In this document: piece after piece, positions 1 through 8,446 of the stretch
Layout: the number at the start of each line of letters is the position of its first letter
Position numbering within the stretch: position 1 is the first letter of the stretch
Source: Bacteroidetes bacterium UBA2664
GTDB lineage: Bacteria > Bacteroidota > Rhodothermia > Balneolales > Balneolaceae
Reading direction: 5' to 3'
Assembly (NCBI GenBank): GCA_002359315.1
Contig: DEMS01000008.1
Coordinates: 38,200 to 102,199 of the forward strand
DNA length: 64,000 bases
The notes under the pieces: model-generated
Database searches by the model: none
Seen by the model: only the letters and a program-made list of their open reading frames with translations
What the model was told of the DNA's origin: nothing
Position numbers and translations under genes: made by a program

Positions 1-179
1 TTGATGGCAATATCATTCGAAAGGCTTTAAATGCCCGGTGGGACGATCCTGAAGACGCAATTCTGTATTATGCTGCTGCACAGGCAGGCTGTAAAAAAAT
101 TGTGACAAGAAACGTACGTGATTTCAAACCGGATGATGATCTTGTTGTTGTTATCCCTCCAGAAAAGCTGTTGAAGTAA
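1..179 (+). CDS. PIN-domain protein, C-terminal part (5' end outside window)
   Basis: The reading frame runs open from base 3 to the TAA at 177-179. It carries the typical C-terminal half of a VapC-like PIN-domain ribonuclease: an EDAILYY segment, then GCKKIVTRNVRDF, in which the TRN and the following Asp-Phe belong to the last acidic motif of the family. PIN toxins cleave RNA and are usually neutralised by an antitoxin encoded just upstream, which would lie outside the window. The start cannot be seen, so the length and the partner are unknown. It is one of four toxin-type loci in the first 21 kb. Confidence 0.75.
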   Translation, partial: DGNIIRKALNARWDDPEDAILYYAAAQAGCKKIVTRNVRDFKPDDDLVVVIPPEKLLK

Positions 180-296
180 AACATTCCTCTTTTGTTAACT
201 TGCAAATAGACGGGTAACTAATAATAAATCTAACTGTTTGAGAGTCAAGAGCCATATAGAAAACTGAACAAGTCAATTTAGAAAACTATTAAACCT

Positions 297-1004
297 ATGA
301 ATACACTTTCAGCCTTCCGTCGTCTATTATTCATCACACTCCTTTTAATCATCGCGATGCCGGTTGTGGCGCAGCAGTCGGATGATCCGTGGGAGCAGGA
401 GATGCAGCGGTTTGAAGAGTTAGACCGCACGAATGACTATCCGCCTGAATCGATCTTTTTTACAGGCAGTTCCAGTATCCGATTGTGGGAGACTCTTGAA
501 GAGGATATGCATCCCTATCCGGTGATTCAGAGAGGATTTGGCGGTTCACGCATGACCGATCTGCTGAATCATGCCGACCGATACATATCCGGCCATAAAT
601 TCAGTGCAATGGTCATTTTTGTGGCGAATGATATTGTGGGTGATCCAAACCGGGTTGATAATTCACCCCAAGAGGTTCGTGAACTGTTTGAGGAATTTAT
701 CACAGAAAAAGTGCGCACCTACAACGCGGATGCGCCCATCTTTATCCTGGCGGTGACGCCAACCTACAGCCGGTGGCGTGTTTGGGATCAGAGTCGAGCG
801 GCCAACCATGAGCTCGCCGCTCTGGCCGATGAGCTTGATAATGTGATCTTTATTCCCACTGAAGATCTCTTCCTTGGCGAAGATGGAATGCCGATCGATG
901 AGCTTTTTGTAGGCGATCGCCTCCACCTCTCCCCGGCGGGGTATGCTCTTTGGACGAAGAGGCTGAGGTCTTATTTGGATCCTGTGGTGGGCGGGAGTAA
1001 TTAA
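297..1004 (+). CDS. Secreted SGNH/GDSL-family hydrolase
   Basis: A 235-residue protein with an N-terminal signal peptide (hydrophobic stretch to about residue 24, ending VVAQ), so it should act in the periplasm or outside the cell. SGNH blocks are in order: block I FTGSSSI with the nucleophilic Ser, block II RGFGGS with the oxyanion Gly, block III FVAND with the Asn, and block V DRLHLS with the Asp-His pair near the C-terminus. Family members hydrolyse acyl or acetyl esters, for example on lipids or glycans; the substrate cannot be read here. It stands alone, followed after 4 bases by the convergent vapC. Confidence 0.85.
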   Translation: MNTLSAFRRLLFITLLLIIAMPVVAQQSDDPWEQEMQRFEELDRTNDYPPESIFFTGSSSIRLWETLEEDMHPYPVIQRGFGGSRMTDLLNHADRYISGHKFSAMVIFVANDIVGDPNRVDNSPQEVRELFEEFITEKVRTYNADAPIFILAVTPTYSRWRVWDQSRAANHELAALADELDNVIFIPTEDLFLGEDGMPIDELFVGDRLHLSPAGYALWTKRLRSYLDPVVGGSN

Positions 1005-1008
1005 TGCT

Positions 1009-1404
1009 TCAGTTGCTGATTACCTTTAGTGGTAAATGAAGTGCAATTCGATCAAAATCCTTGTCGTTGTGTAATAAGTCAACCTTAGATTCGATGCACC
1101 ATGTACCTATGAGCATGTCTACCGTTTTACGAATCGTGACACCCTTTGACCTTAAAAAACGAAAATTTGAGGCTGTTTTAATCGCTAACTTCTTTCCCCC
1201 AAGATTTATGCATTCAAAAGGTTCTAATGCTTCTTTAGCTTTTTTGTAGTCTAAGTTTTTATCAAAACCTTGTAGAATTTCGGCGAGAATAATATCTCCG
1301 ATCAAAACCAATTCTTCAGAAAGGAAGGAATCAAGGGCGTCAACTTGCCATGTTTGTACCCCGTTGAAATAATCAATCCACACAGTGGTGTCGACAAGAA
1401 TCAT
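1009..1404 (-). CDS. vapC: VapC-type PIN-domain toxin (ribonuclease)
   Basis: A 131-residue PIN-domain protein. The acidic residues expected for metal binding are visible: Asp5 in MILVDTTVW, Glu in AEILQGF, Asp in VDMLIG and Asp in HNDKDFDRIA. VapC toxins are magnesium-dependent RNases that arrest translation and are held inactive by VapB. The start ATG overlaps the stop of the upstream antitoxin by 4 bases (1401-1404), the usual translational coupling. The length is normal and nothing looks broken. Confidence 0.88.
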   Translation of the reverse strand: MILVDTTVWIDYFNGVQTWQVDALDSFLSEELVLIGDIILAEILQGFDKNLDYKKAKEALEPFECINLGGKKLAIKTASNFRFLRSKGVTIRKTVDMLIGTWCIESKVDLLHNDKDFDRIALHLPLKVISN

Positions 1405-1598
1405 TTATTATCGGTTCTCATTTGTTCCAGATCTCCACGCCATTGAAGTTTTCCCTTCAAATTTTTGATCTTTTCCTGCTTTTTACGCTGCACTAACAGG
1501 CGTAATCCTTCCTCAACCGCATCCTTCTTTGTTTTTAATTGGCTGACTTTCAAAGCTTCTTCCATTAAATCGTCATCAATAACAATATTAGTTCTCAT
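1401..1598 (-). CDS. vapB: VapB-type antitoxin
   Basis: A 65-residue protein starting MRTNIVIDDDLMEEAL, the N-terminal beta strand and helix of VapB/MetJ-Arc type antitoxins (TNIVIDDxL then KTKKDAVEEGL). The C-terminal tail is basic then polar (KLQWRGDLEQMR) and resembles the toxin-wrapping tail of the family. It is the first gene of the vapBC pair. A perfect inverted repeat 13 bases upstream of the start is the likely autoregulatory operator. Confidence 0.87.
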   Translation of the reverse strand: MRTNIVIDDDLMEEALKVSQLKTKKDAVEEGLRLLVQRKKQEKIKNLKGKLQWRGDLEQMRTDNK

Positions 1599-1610
1599 AG
1601 TAAGTTTGTT

Positions 1611-1642
1611 TATGTGTATACATTGTATAATTTATACACATA
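1611..1642. promoter_or_regulatory. Inverted-repeat operator of vapBC
   Basis: TATGTGTATA at 1611-1620 is the exact reverse complement of TATACACATA at 1633-1642, with a 12-base AT-rich spacer. The outer arms extend the symmetry imperfectly: GTAAGTT at 1600-1606 matches AACTTAC at 1642-1648. It lies just upstream of the vapB start, where VapBC complexes normally bind to repress their own promoter. The operator role is inferred from position and symmetry. Confidence 0.7.
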
Positions 1643-1862
1643 ACTTACTTAATCAAAGAATAATTTACTGATATTGAGATTCATCAAGTGCACCGGTATG
1701 AATCAGCCAAATACACTCTTAATTTCGTTTTGTGAACCTTTTCTATTAAGTAAGACCCATTATTTAATTTTCCTTACAAAAAATATCCATTAATTAGTGG
1801 TATCTCCGACCAAAGCTAATTATCGTTCCGAGAATCACGAACATCAGTTAAATTTCTTCTAA

Positions 1863-4800
1863 TCAATAATTCCCCAAACCGGGCAATCCCATAGGCTCAT
1901 CTTCCTGAAACCACAATCTGCCTGTAGGCCGGTTCAGAGGCCAGATTTGATTCAGAGTATTCCCATCATGCAGCCGTCCATTGATCATCACTTCCAGGAT
2001 GGAGTTTGTGTTGTGAATATTCTCCAATGGATTGCGATCCAGTATCAGCAGATCCGCAAGTTTGCCCTCTTCAATGGATCCCACATCCCCGTCCAGACCC
2101 AGAGCTTCCGCTCCCTGAATGGTCGCAATACGGAGTGCTTTATGCGGATCCATGTCATCCCAGGCCATCGCCCAAAGTTCCCAATGAAATCCAAGTCCCT
2201 GCAGCTGACCATGGCTGCCAACGCCGTTGATACCCCCTGCATCATAAATCTGATTCACAATTCTTGATTGACGGTCCATCACATACTCATCTTCATGAAA
2301 CCAGCCCGCACCTCTTCGGAGTGCTTTTCCATCCAAGTCGCGACGTGGCGTAAAATATTTCAGCTTGGGATCATTCACCGCATTTTCGGTCATGTAGAAA
2401 TAATTCTCTGCCCATGGACCGCCATATGTCACCAGTAACGTGGGAGTATAGGCCATTTTTGACTCAGCCGTTACTTTCACAACGTCTTCATAGATCGGAG
2501 AGATCGGATAGTTGTGCTCCTGGCCGGGATAGCCATCAATGAGCATATTCAAATTCAGTTTCATATCGAGTGAGCCCTCGGTTGTGGGCATCAGCTCCTG
2601 CTCTTTTGCGGCCTGAAGGATCCACTGACGCATTTCACGATTTCCGGCAACATACATCTTGATCGTCTTGGTATCATAATACTTGCTGTAGCGCATCAGT
2701 ACATCCCTGGCGTGATCCAAATCACTGATCTGCTCATTCCAGAATACACCCGGACCGGTTTGATAAATTCGGGGGCCGATGATGGCTCCGGTCGTAACCT
2801 GATCGGCATAGGTCAGCAGGTCGGTTGTTCCGGTTTGAGGATCTCTAAGTGTAGTAACCCCGTAAGCCAGGTTGGCCATAAACGACCATATCTGAGGCTG
2901 ATGCAGGTTGCGGAAAGGCCTCACATGAGCGTGTGTATCCACAAAACCGGGCACTATGGTCTTGCCGGAAACATTCCGGATTTCTGCGCCGGACGGTACA
3001 TCCACAGAGCCGCTTGCACCCACCGCGTGGATACGATTGTTTTGGATTACTATGTCTGCATTTTCAATAATCTCATAACCGTTCATCGTGATGACGGTCG
3101 CACCGCGAAGGACCAGAACCCCCTCCGGAATATCCCTGTCTACGCTAATTTCAATAGTTAGCTCAGTTGGTTTGTAGTCTTCAGGTTTATTTGGGTCTTC
3201 AACTTCTTCCTCTAATTCCTCCTCCTCCCCGTTTTCGTCAGATTCCTCGGGTTCATCTCCATTTTCATCCTCTTCCTCATGCTCTGCCGCGTACGCTTCC
3301 TGCTCCCGTTTTCGCTCGAGAGCATCATCTAAATTATAAGAGAAAAATCCGTTACCGATTGACCAGTGAATGGTTCGTCCATCCCAGCTCCATGCCGGAA
3401 ATTGTCCGCCGATATCGGTCAGCTTCATAACAGGAAAAGCTGCGCTCGATGGGTTGCCCACATTGATCGTTTGCGCCTCGCCCGCGCGGGGTATCGTGAC
3501 GGAGTAAATATCACTGCCGATTTGTGCCAATGCCTGATCCCCTTCCGGTGCTTTCAGGATGGTGGATGCCCGGGTTGGGCTGTCTGAACCGGGGACGGTG
3601 CTGCCGGTTACCATCAGATGCTGTTTTTCGTCGGTTCCATCATATCGGATAGATATGAGACCCTTTTCAGATTCATTCAAATAAATACGATCGTCATTTT
3701 TTACGAAGTGCGGGGTATGTCGGCCGTTGGTGGATGCGATGATATTAAGATCCCCTCCCTCAGCCGGAATCCAGAAAAATTCATCGGCTGCAAACGGCAC
3801 AAAAGGCCCGGGTGCTTCATAATAATTTCGTTTATCACCCCGAACGCCCACGATTCGATTCTGGGTTTTCGACCAGGCCAGATCCTGATAGATTCCGGGA
3901 ACACGTGTGAGCCGTTCTGCGCTTCGCCGGCCATCCACTCGTTTCCGATAAATGTGGCCACCCTCCTCGGGATTCCAGGTTGCGAAGGCAATCCAGGCAC
4001 CATCCGGTGACCAAGTTGGGAATGCTTCCACCATTTCCAGTTCGGTCAGTTTTTGCGGGGTGCCATTTGGCAGATCCATCACAAAGAGGTCGTTCAACAT
4101 TGTAAAAGCCAGTTTTGATCCGTCCGGTGAGGGAACGCCATCCCGGATTTGACGCGCGATAAACTGCAGATCGTCACTGATTGGATAGTTGAAATCGAGC
4201 CGCGGACCCAGTTCAACCTCCGTATTGATTTCAAAAGGTATTTCTGTTGCTTCTGAACCGTCTGCAATCGGCAAATGCCAGAATTTACCGCCATAAGTGA
4301 GGATGATGGCGCTATTGTCGGGAGTAAAGCTCATTGAAGGCAGCACATCCCGTGTCGCGCGCGACTCCTGATCATCCCGCTGCACCGGGTATGCAAGCCA
4401 GCGCTCATCGCCGCTGGCCAGATCTCTGATTCGCAGACCGGTCTCCTGCTCATGCCGTGTTCCGTACACCAGCCACTTGCCATCGGAAGAGAGAGTTGGC
4501 CGGAAGGCAGAACCCAACCGGGCGGTTTGCGTGTGGCGCTCGCCCGTTTCCAGATCCACCTTTGCAATCTGATACTGCGGAAAGATGGCGTTGTAGTTCC
4601 AGTCGCTCGTTCGTTGAGAGAACCATAAAAAACGATCATTGCTTCCGAAAGTAGGTTCAATCGTTTTCAGGTTATCCGGAGTATCCATGAATTCCGTTCC
4701 GCTTCCGCCATCCACATGATACATCCAGAGCTTATGAACCCCGCCCCTCAGGTTGGCCCGGGCGGCGATAATATACTTCCCATCCGGGGTGTAGATTGGA

Positions 4801-5231
4801 GACTGCATCCGGTAATTTTTGCCTGATGTTCGCTTTTCAGCCTCCAGTGTTTCCAGATCCAGAACCCAGACATTTTCGCCCCCGTCTCTGTCCGAAATAA
4901 AGACCACCTTATCACCGTCGGGATTGTAGCTGGGCTGGGCGTCAAAGGCCATGCCGTGAGTCAGTTGTGTGGCCTCTCCGCCGGTGATGGGGAGTTCAAA
5001 CAGATTCCCCATAAACTCAAAAACAAACTTCTCGCCTGATGGGTGAACATCCAGTGACATCCAGGTCCCTTCGGAAACATTCAGCTCTACCGTTCGTTCC
5101 GGTTCCAATTGCAGATCTTTGTGGCTTGGAGGAATATCCTGAAGTGTGGTTTGAGCAAAAGCCGGAAGGGCGGTCAATAAAAAGAGCGAGGTGATCAGGA
5201 TGGACAGTTTTTGAATAAATGGAGCGTTCAT
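1863..5231 (-). CDS. Secreted TolB-like beta-propeller amidohydrolase
   Basis: About 1122 residues from the chosen ATG at 5229-5231, which places a clean signal peptide (MNAPFIQKL to LPAFAQ) at the N-terminus. A longer frame to 5330 adds 33 residues that would bury the signal, so it is rejected. Residues about 40-650 form a TolB/DPP-like beta-propeller (repeated PDG/SPDG, FISDRDG and WSPDG blades). A very acidic linker of Glu, Asp and Asn follows. The C-terminal third is a metal-dependent amidohydrolase: the VDTHAHV metal-binding motif comes first, and the closing IEEGKLADLLILDRNPLENI is typical of the imidazolonepropionase/prolidase-like branch. Related proteins are periplasmic or surface-attached. 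The substrate is unknown; a peptide or cyclic amide is likely. Confidence 0.85.
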   Translation of the reverse strand: MNAPFIQKLSILITSLFLLTALPAFAQTTLQDIPPSHKDLQLEPERTVELNVSEGTWMSLDVHPSGEKFVFEFMGNLFELPITGGEATQLTHGMAFDAQPSYNPDGDKVVFISDRDGGENVWVLDLETLEAEKRTSGKNYRMQSPIYTPDGKYIIAARANLRGGVHKLWMYHVDGGSGTEFMDTPDNLKTIEPTFGSNDRFLWFSQRTSDWNYNAIFPQYQIAKVDLETGERHTQTARLGSAFRPTLSSDGKWLVYGTRHEQETGLRIRDLASGDERWLAYPVQRDDQESRATRDVLPSMSFTPDNSAIILTYGGKFWHLPIADGSEATEIPFEINTEVELGPRLDFNYPISDDLQFIARQIRDGVPSPDGSKLAFTMLNDLFVMDLPNGTPQKLTELEMVEAFPTWSPDGAWIAFATWNPEEGGHIYRKRVDGRRSAERLTRVPGIYQDLAWSKTQNRIVGVRGDKRNYYEAPGPFVPFAADEFFWIPAEGGDLNIIASTNGRHTPHFVKNDDRIYLNESEKGLISIRYDGTDEKQHLMVTGSTVPGSDSPTRASTILKAPEGDQALAQIGSDIYSVTIPRAGEAQTINVGNPSSAAFPVMKLTDIGGQFPAWSWDGRTIHWSIGNGFFSYNLDDALERKREQEAYAAEHEEEDENGDEPEESDENGEEEELEEEVEDPNKPEDYKPTELTIEISVDRDIPEGVLVLRGATVITMNGYEIIENADIVIQNNRIHAVGASGSVDVPSGAEIRNVSGKTIVPGFVDTHAHVRPFRNLHQPQIWSFMANLAYGVTTLRDPQTGTTDLLTYADQVTTGAIIGPRIYQTGPGVFWNEQISDLDHARDVLMRYSKYYDTKTIKMYVAGNREMRQWILQAAKEQELMPTTEGSLDMKLNLNMLIDGYPGQEHNYPISPIYEDVVKVTAESKMAYTPTLLVTYGGPWAENYFYMTENAVNDPKLKYFTPRRDLDGKALRRGAGWFHEDEYVMDRQSRIVNQIYDAGGINGVGSHGQLQGLGFHWELWAMAWDDMDPHKALRIATIQGAEALGLDGDVGSIEEGKLADLLILDRNPLENIHNTNSILEVMINGRLHDGNTLNQIWPLNRPTGRLWFQEDEPMGLPGLGNY

Positions 5232-5436
5232 GAGCAAGTGTTTTTGGTTTTGTAGGAAAATGAAAATAGTAAAATGATTTGGCAATGTCTTTAAAATGAT
5301 GTCAGGTAGGAATCCAGAAGGTGAAACCATGTATTCACAAGTGGTTGATCCGGTTCATCATCGATCAGAATGAACTTTGACCCTTATACCTCTTTCCTTT
5401 TGAAAATAGGGAGGAACTTCGTTATTTGAGGGGTAA

Positions 5437-5649
5437 CAGGTTGAACCTGTTCATTCAGAGGACTACGGAAATTTATCTGCTCATTTACCCAATTCACTAT
5501 TGGATACCCGCATACTTACCGCGATACTATCGAAAGAGAGCAAGGATACGACTTATAAGTATGCCTTGTTGGGTGGTTGTTATATATTCTTGGATAATGA
5601 AACTTTGCAAACAGATGATCGGAACAAACTTATTGTAATTGCATCATGA
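5437..5649 (+). pseudogene. Remnant coding frame coupled to the next gene
   Basis: From the in-frame TAA at 5434-5436 to the TGA at 5647-5649 there is a 70-codon open frame without ATG or GTG (the only near-start is a TTG at 5500). The translation looks like protein: SLLDTRILTAILSKES, then YKYALLGGCYIFLDNE. Its TGA overlaps the ATG of the following gene as ATGA, the coupling normally seen between real operon genes. I read it as the 3' remnant of a truncated gene at the front of the defence operon. A different frame (5426-5638) is also open but gives an unlikely Trp/Tyr/Arg-rich product. The family is not recognised. Confidence 0.4.
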
Positions 5650-5921
5650 TCCTGCCCGAAAAGATTAAAATACTGGATACTTATCTTGCCAAATCCCCGG
5701 AGAATTACCGGGATGAATTTAAGTCAGACATCTATCACTTTTTCAATGAGGATTTTACGATAGATAATCCTTTATTGAAATTTTTAGATTCGTACAATGA
5801 TCAGAATGAAATTAAGGATTGGGTTGACCATGTTACATCTCAGATTGTTTTAAAATTTGATGAAGAATTTGAGCAGATTGGGGATTTCATAGGAGAGTTT
5901 ATAGAAATGAATAAATATTAG
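5646..5921 (+). CDS. Small unknown protein preceding the McrBC-like genes
   Basis: A 91-residue acidic, helical-looking protein (MILPEKIKILDTYLAK to the C-terminal GEFIEMNKY). No signal peptide or membrane segment is seen and no family is recognised. It is translationally coupled to the remnant upstream (ATGA overlap) and ends 9 bases before the McrB-like gene, so it is probably transcribed with that system. A role as an accessory or regulatory subunit is only inferred from position. Confidence 0.6.
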   Translation: MILPEKIKILDTYLAKSPENYRDEFKSDIYHFFNEDFTIDNPLLKFLDSYNDQNEIKDWVDHVTSQIVLKFDEEFEQIGDFIGEFIEMNKY

Positions 5922-5930
5922 AATGGCATT

Positions 5931-8444
5931 ATGAATGAAATAAAAGATTTAAATAGAGAAATAGTCATTCAAGCGATTTCGGAAATCAAGGACAATCCTG
6001 ATAAAAGGTATGGACGAGAATCTACTACTTATGATTTGGTTTATGAAGGTTCTAACTATCCTCCAATTTTAGTCTTATCTGAATCAAATAAAATTGCTGG
6101 TGGAGAAGCTTTAACATTAAGTGATTTCAATAATAATACAGATAAAGCATTTTCGATTTTAAATGAGCTAGGATTTAGTGTGATAAATAAAGCAATTGAA
6201 GGCTCTGTTCAAAAGCAATTAATTGAAAAATACAAGGATTTAATTCAAAGAGATCAGAATCAGCCAGAACTTTATAAATGGAAGTTGATTAAGGAATTTG
6301 AACGAAATTGGGACATAGAGGCCGATGATTTTGCATCCATGATTCAATCCATCAATTTTGAAAATTTGATCGATTTTAGAAGTAAAACATTCATCAAATT
6401 TTCCAAAGAATATAGTGAAGATGCTCGTTCATTATTTAAATTGCTATTTGATGAAAAAATATCATTAGAAAAACGTATTAAAGACTTTGGGAAAAGATCA
6501 GAAGAAATTGTAAGAGAGTACCATCCAAAGAAGGGAGCTTTTCAAGATGAACGAACAATTGCTGCTTATTTAACTTTTCGTTATCCGAACAAATATACCT
6601 TCTATAAATTTACTCTTTACTCAGATTACACTGATTTAATAAATGTTGAAAGACAGAAAACTGGTAAAAGATATATTCACTATTTAGAATTAATTGATGA
6701 GTTTATTGATGATTATATTTCAAAAGATAAAGAGCTACTTAAATCATCTAGAGATACATTAACAGCGGATTGCTTTATTGATAATAATTTCAATATTCTT
6801 GCTCAGGATATTCTATATAGAACCACTCAACAAGGGAATAATACCAATATGAAAGCAGAACCTTTCCTAGATACTCTAAAGCAGTTTCTTAAGCAATCGA
6901 AAACTGATGATTTAAGATATGCCCATTTTGATGATGAATATAATGGACTCAATGTAAGGGTCAGTTTTGGAAAAGGAAACGCAGCTAGAATTCCTTGGAT
7001 TTCTTTTTTAGATGATTCTCAGTCAACAAATAATGGTATATATCCAGTTTATTTACTTTATAAAGAAAGAAATTTACTCATACTTGCCTACGGTGTAAGT
7101 GAGGAAAATGAACCTCCCATAAATTGGGATTTAGACAATCCGGTTACAATAGCAGATTATTTTCAAGAAAATGACCTTGGAAAACCAGAGCGTTATGGTT
7201 CTTCTTTTGTATTTAAATTTTATGACTTAGATAAATCAATTGATTATTACTCAATTGATGAAGATTTATATCAACTAACAAATTTTTATAAGAAAATTAT
7301 AAGTGGTCGAGAACCTGGGCCAATTGAAACTCCATTTAACTTAGGCCTACTTAAATCTAGCTTAAAAAATTCGAGTTTAATCTATGACAAAAACCTCACA
7401 ACAAGGTTCGCAATTTCATTAGCTACCAAGCCCTTCTTAATCCTTACCGGACTTTCAGGCTCCGGCAAAACAAAACTTGCTCAAGCTTTTGCAAAGTGGA
7501 TCTGTGAAGATAAAAATCAGATCAATTTAGTTTCTGTTGGTGCCGACTGGACCAACCGTGAACCTTTATTTGGATACCCTAATGCTCTAGAACCCAAGGA
7601 CTATGTATTACCAGAATCGGGAGTCCTGCAGTTAATTCTCCAGGCCGAAGACGATCCAAACAAACCATATTTTTTAATTCTGGATGAAATGAACCTCAGC
7701 CATGTAGAGCGGTACTTTGCTGATTTCTTGAGTGCGATTGAATCAAAAGAAGAAATTAAATTGCACTCCGGTGATGAAGGTGATTTATGGAATGGCGTTC
7801 AGTCTACTATAAAAATTCCCGAAAATCTTTTTATAATAGGTACTGTAAATATCGATGAAACCACCTACATGTTCAGTCCAAAAGTTCTGGATCGTGCGAA
7901 TGTCATTGAGTTTAGGGTGAGTCAAATAGAGCTAAAACAGTTTTTAGAAAATCCCGAAGATGTTGATTTAGAGTTACTTCGGGGGCAGGGAGCTTCTATG
8001 GCTGAAGATTTTGTTAGAATTACTGCTAATAAAGCGGGTATTTTTTCTAAGAAAGAAGACTTAAACAAAGAGTTACTGCAATTTTTTAAGGAGCTAAATA
8101 CCATGGGAGCAGAATTCGGCTATCGCACCGCTTATGAAATCAACCGGTTTGCAGCCATTTTTGAACAGCTGGCTATGGATTGGGAGTTTAACAATATTAT
8201 GGATGCTGCTGTGGCTCAAAAACTACTGCCGAAACTTCACGGTTCGCGTCGGAAACTGGAGAAAGTACTGTTTAAGCTTGGTGATTTGTGCTATTCTGGA
8301 ACAGCAGGTGAGTGTGAGAATCTTTTCAAAAAACATGAATCGATAGTTATTGATAAAGCTCGATATCCAATCTCATTCGAAAAAATAGTTCGCATGCATA
8401 AAGGGCTTGTCGAAAATGGATTCACTAGTTTTGCTGAAGCTTAG
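5931..8444 (+). CDS. McrB-like AAA+ restriction ATPase/GTPase subunit
   Basis: An 837-residue modular protein. Residues 1-85 resemble the N-terminal head domain seen in ScoMcrA-like and related restriction proteins (TYDLVYEGSNYPP, then LGFSVI). Residues about 110-290 form a helical module with LLFDEKISLEKR and YPNKY (218-222). Residues about 310-450 match the MrcB N-terminal/DUF3578 domain (VRVSFGKGNAARIPWISFLD, GIYPVYLLYKE). The C-terminal AAA+ domain has Walker A GLSGSGKT at 507-514, the McrB signature LDEMN at 584-588, and sensor/arginine-finger segment GTVNIDETTYMFSPKVLDRAN from about 637. McrB proteins translocate DNA with NTP hydrolysis and activate the McrC nuclease, here encoded 2 bases downstream. 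The first half is far more AT-rich than the AAA+ half. Confidence 0.85.
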   Translation: MNEIKDLNREIVIQAISEIKDNPDKRYGRESTTYDLVYEGSNYPPILVLSESNKIAGGEALTLSDFNNNTDKAFSILNELGFSVINKAIEGSVQKQLIEKYKDLIQRDQNQPELYKWKLIKEFERNWDIEADDFASMIQSINFENLIDFRSKTFIKFSKEYSEDARSLFKLLFDEKISLEKRIKDFGKRSEEIVREYHPKKGAFQDERTIAAYLTFRYPNKYTFYKFTLYSDYTDLINVERQKTGKRYIHYLELIDEFIDDYISKDKELLKSSRDTLTADCFIDNNFNILAQDILYRTTQQGNNTNMKAEPFLDTLKQFLKQSKTDDLRYAHFDDEYNGLNVRVSFGKGNAARIPWISFLDDSQSTNNGIYPVYLLYKERNLLILAYGVSEENEPPINWDLDNPVTIADYFQENDLGKPERYGSSFVFKFYDLDKSIDYYSIDEDLYQLTNFYKKIISGREPGPIETPFNLGLLKSSLKNSSLIYDKNLTTRFAISLATKPFLILTGLSGSGKTKLAQAFAKWICEDKNQINLVSVGADWTNREPLFGYPNALEPKDYVLPESGVLQLILQAEDDPNKPYFLILDEMNLSHVERYFADFLSAIESKEEIKLHSGDEGDLWNGVQSTIKIPENLFIIGTVNIDETTYMFSPKVLDRANVIEFRVSQIELKQFLENPEDVDLELLRGQGASMAEDFVRITANKAGIFSKKEDLNKELLQFFKELNTMGAEFGYRTAYEINRFAAIFEQLAMDWEFNNIMDAAVAQKLLPKLHGSRRKLEKVLFKLGDLCYSGTAGECENLFKKHESIVIDKARYPISFEKIVRMHKGLVENGFTSFAEA

Positions 8445-8446
8445 AA

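Noticed and set aside
2712..3161. A 149-codon plus-strand frame opposite the amidohydrolase
   Set aside because: It opposes the conserved metal-binding region of that gene; a shadow frame.
5426..5638. A 70-codon frame in a second reading frame over the remnant
   Set aside because: Its product is rich in Trp, Tyr and Arg in a way unlike real proteins; the other frame with ATGA coupling is more credible.
5437..5649. Assignment of the remnant to the YkvA/DUF1232 family
   Set aside because: A faint LLGGCYIF-D likeness was noticed but key residues such as the DLIPD motif are absent.
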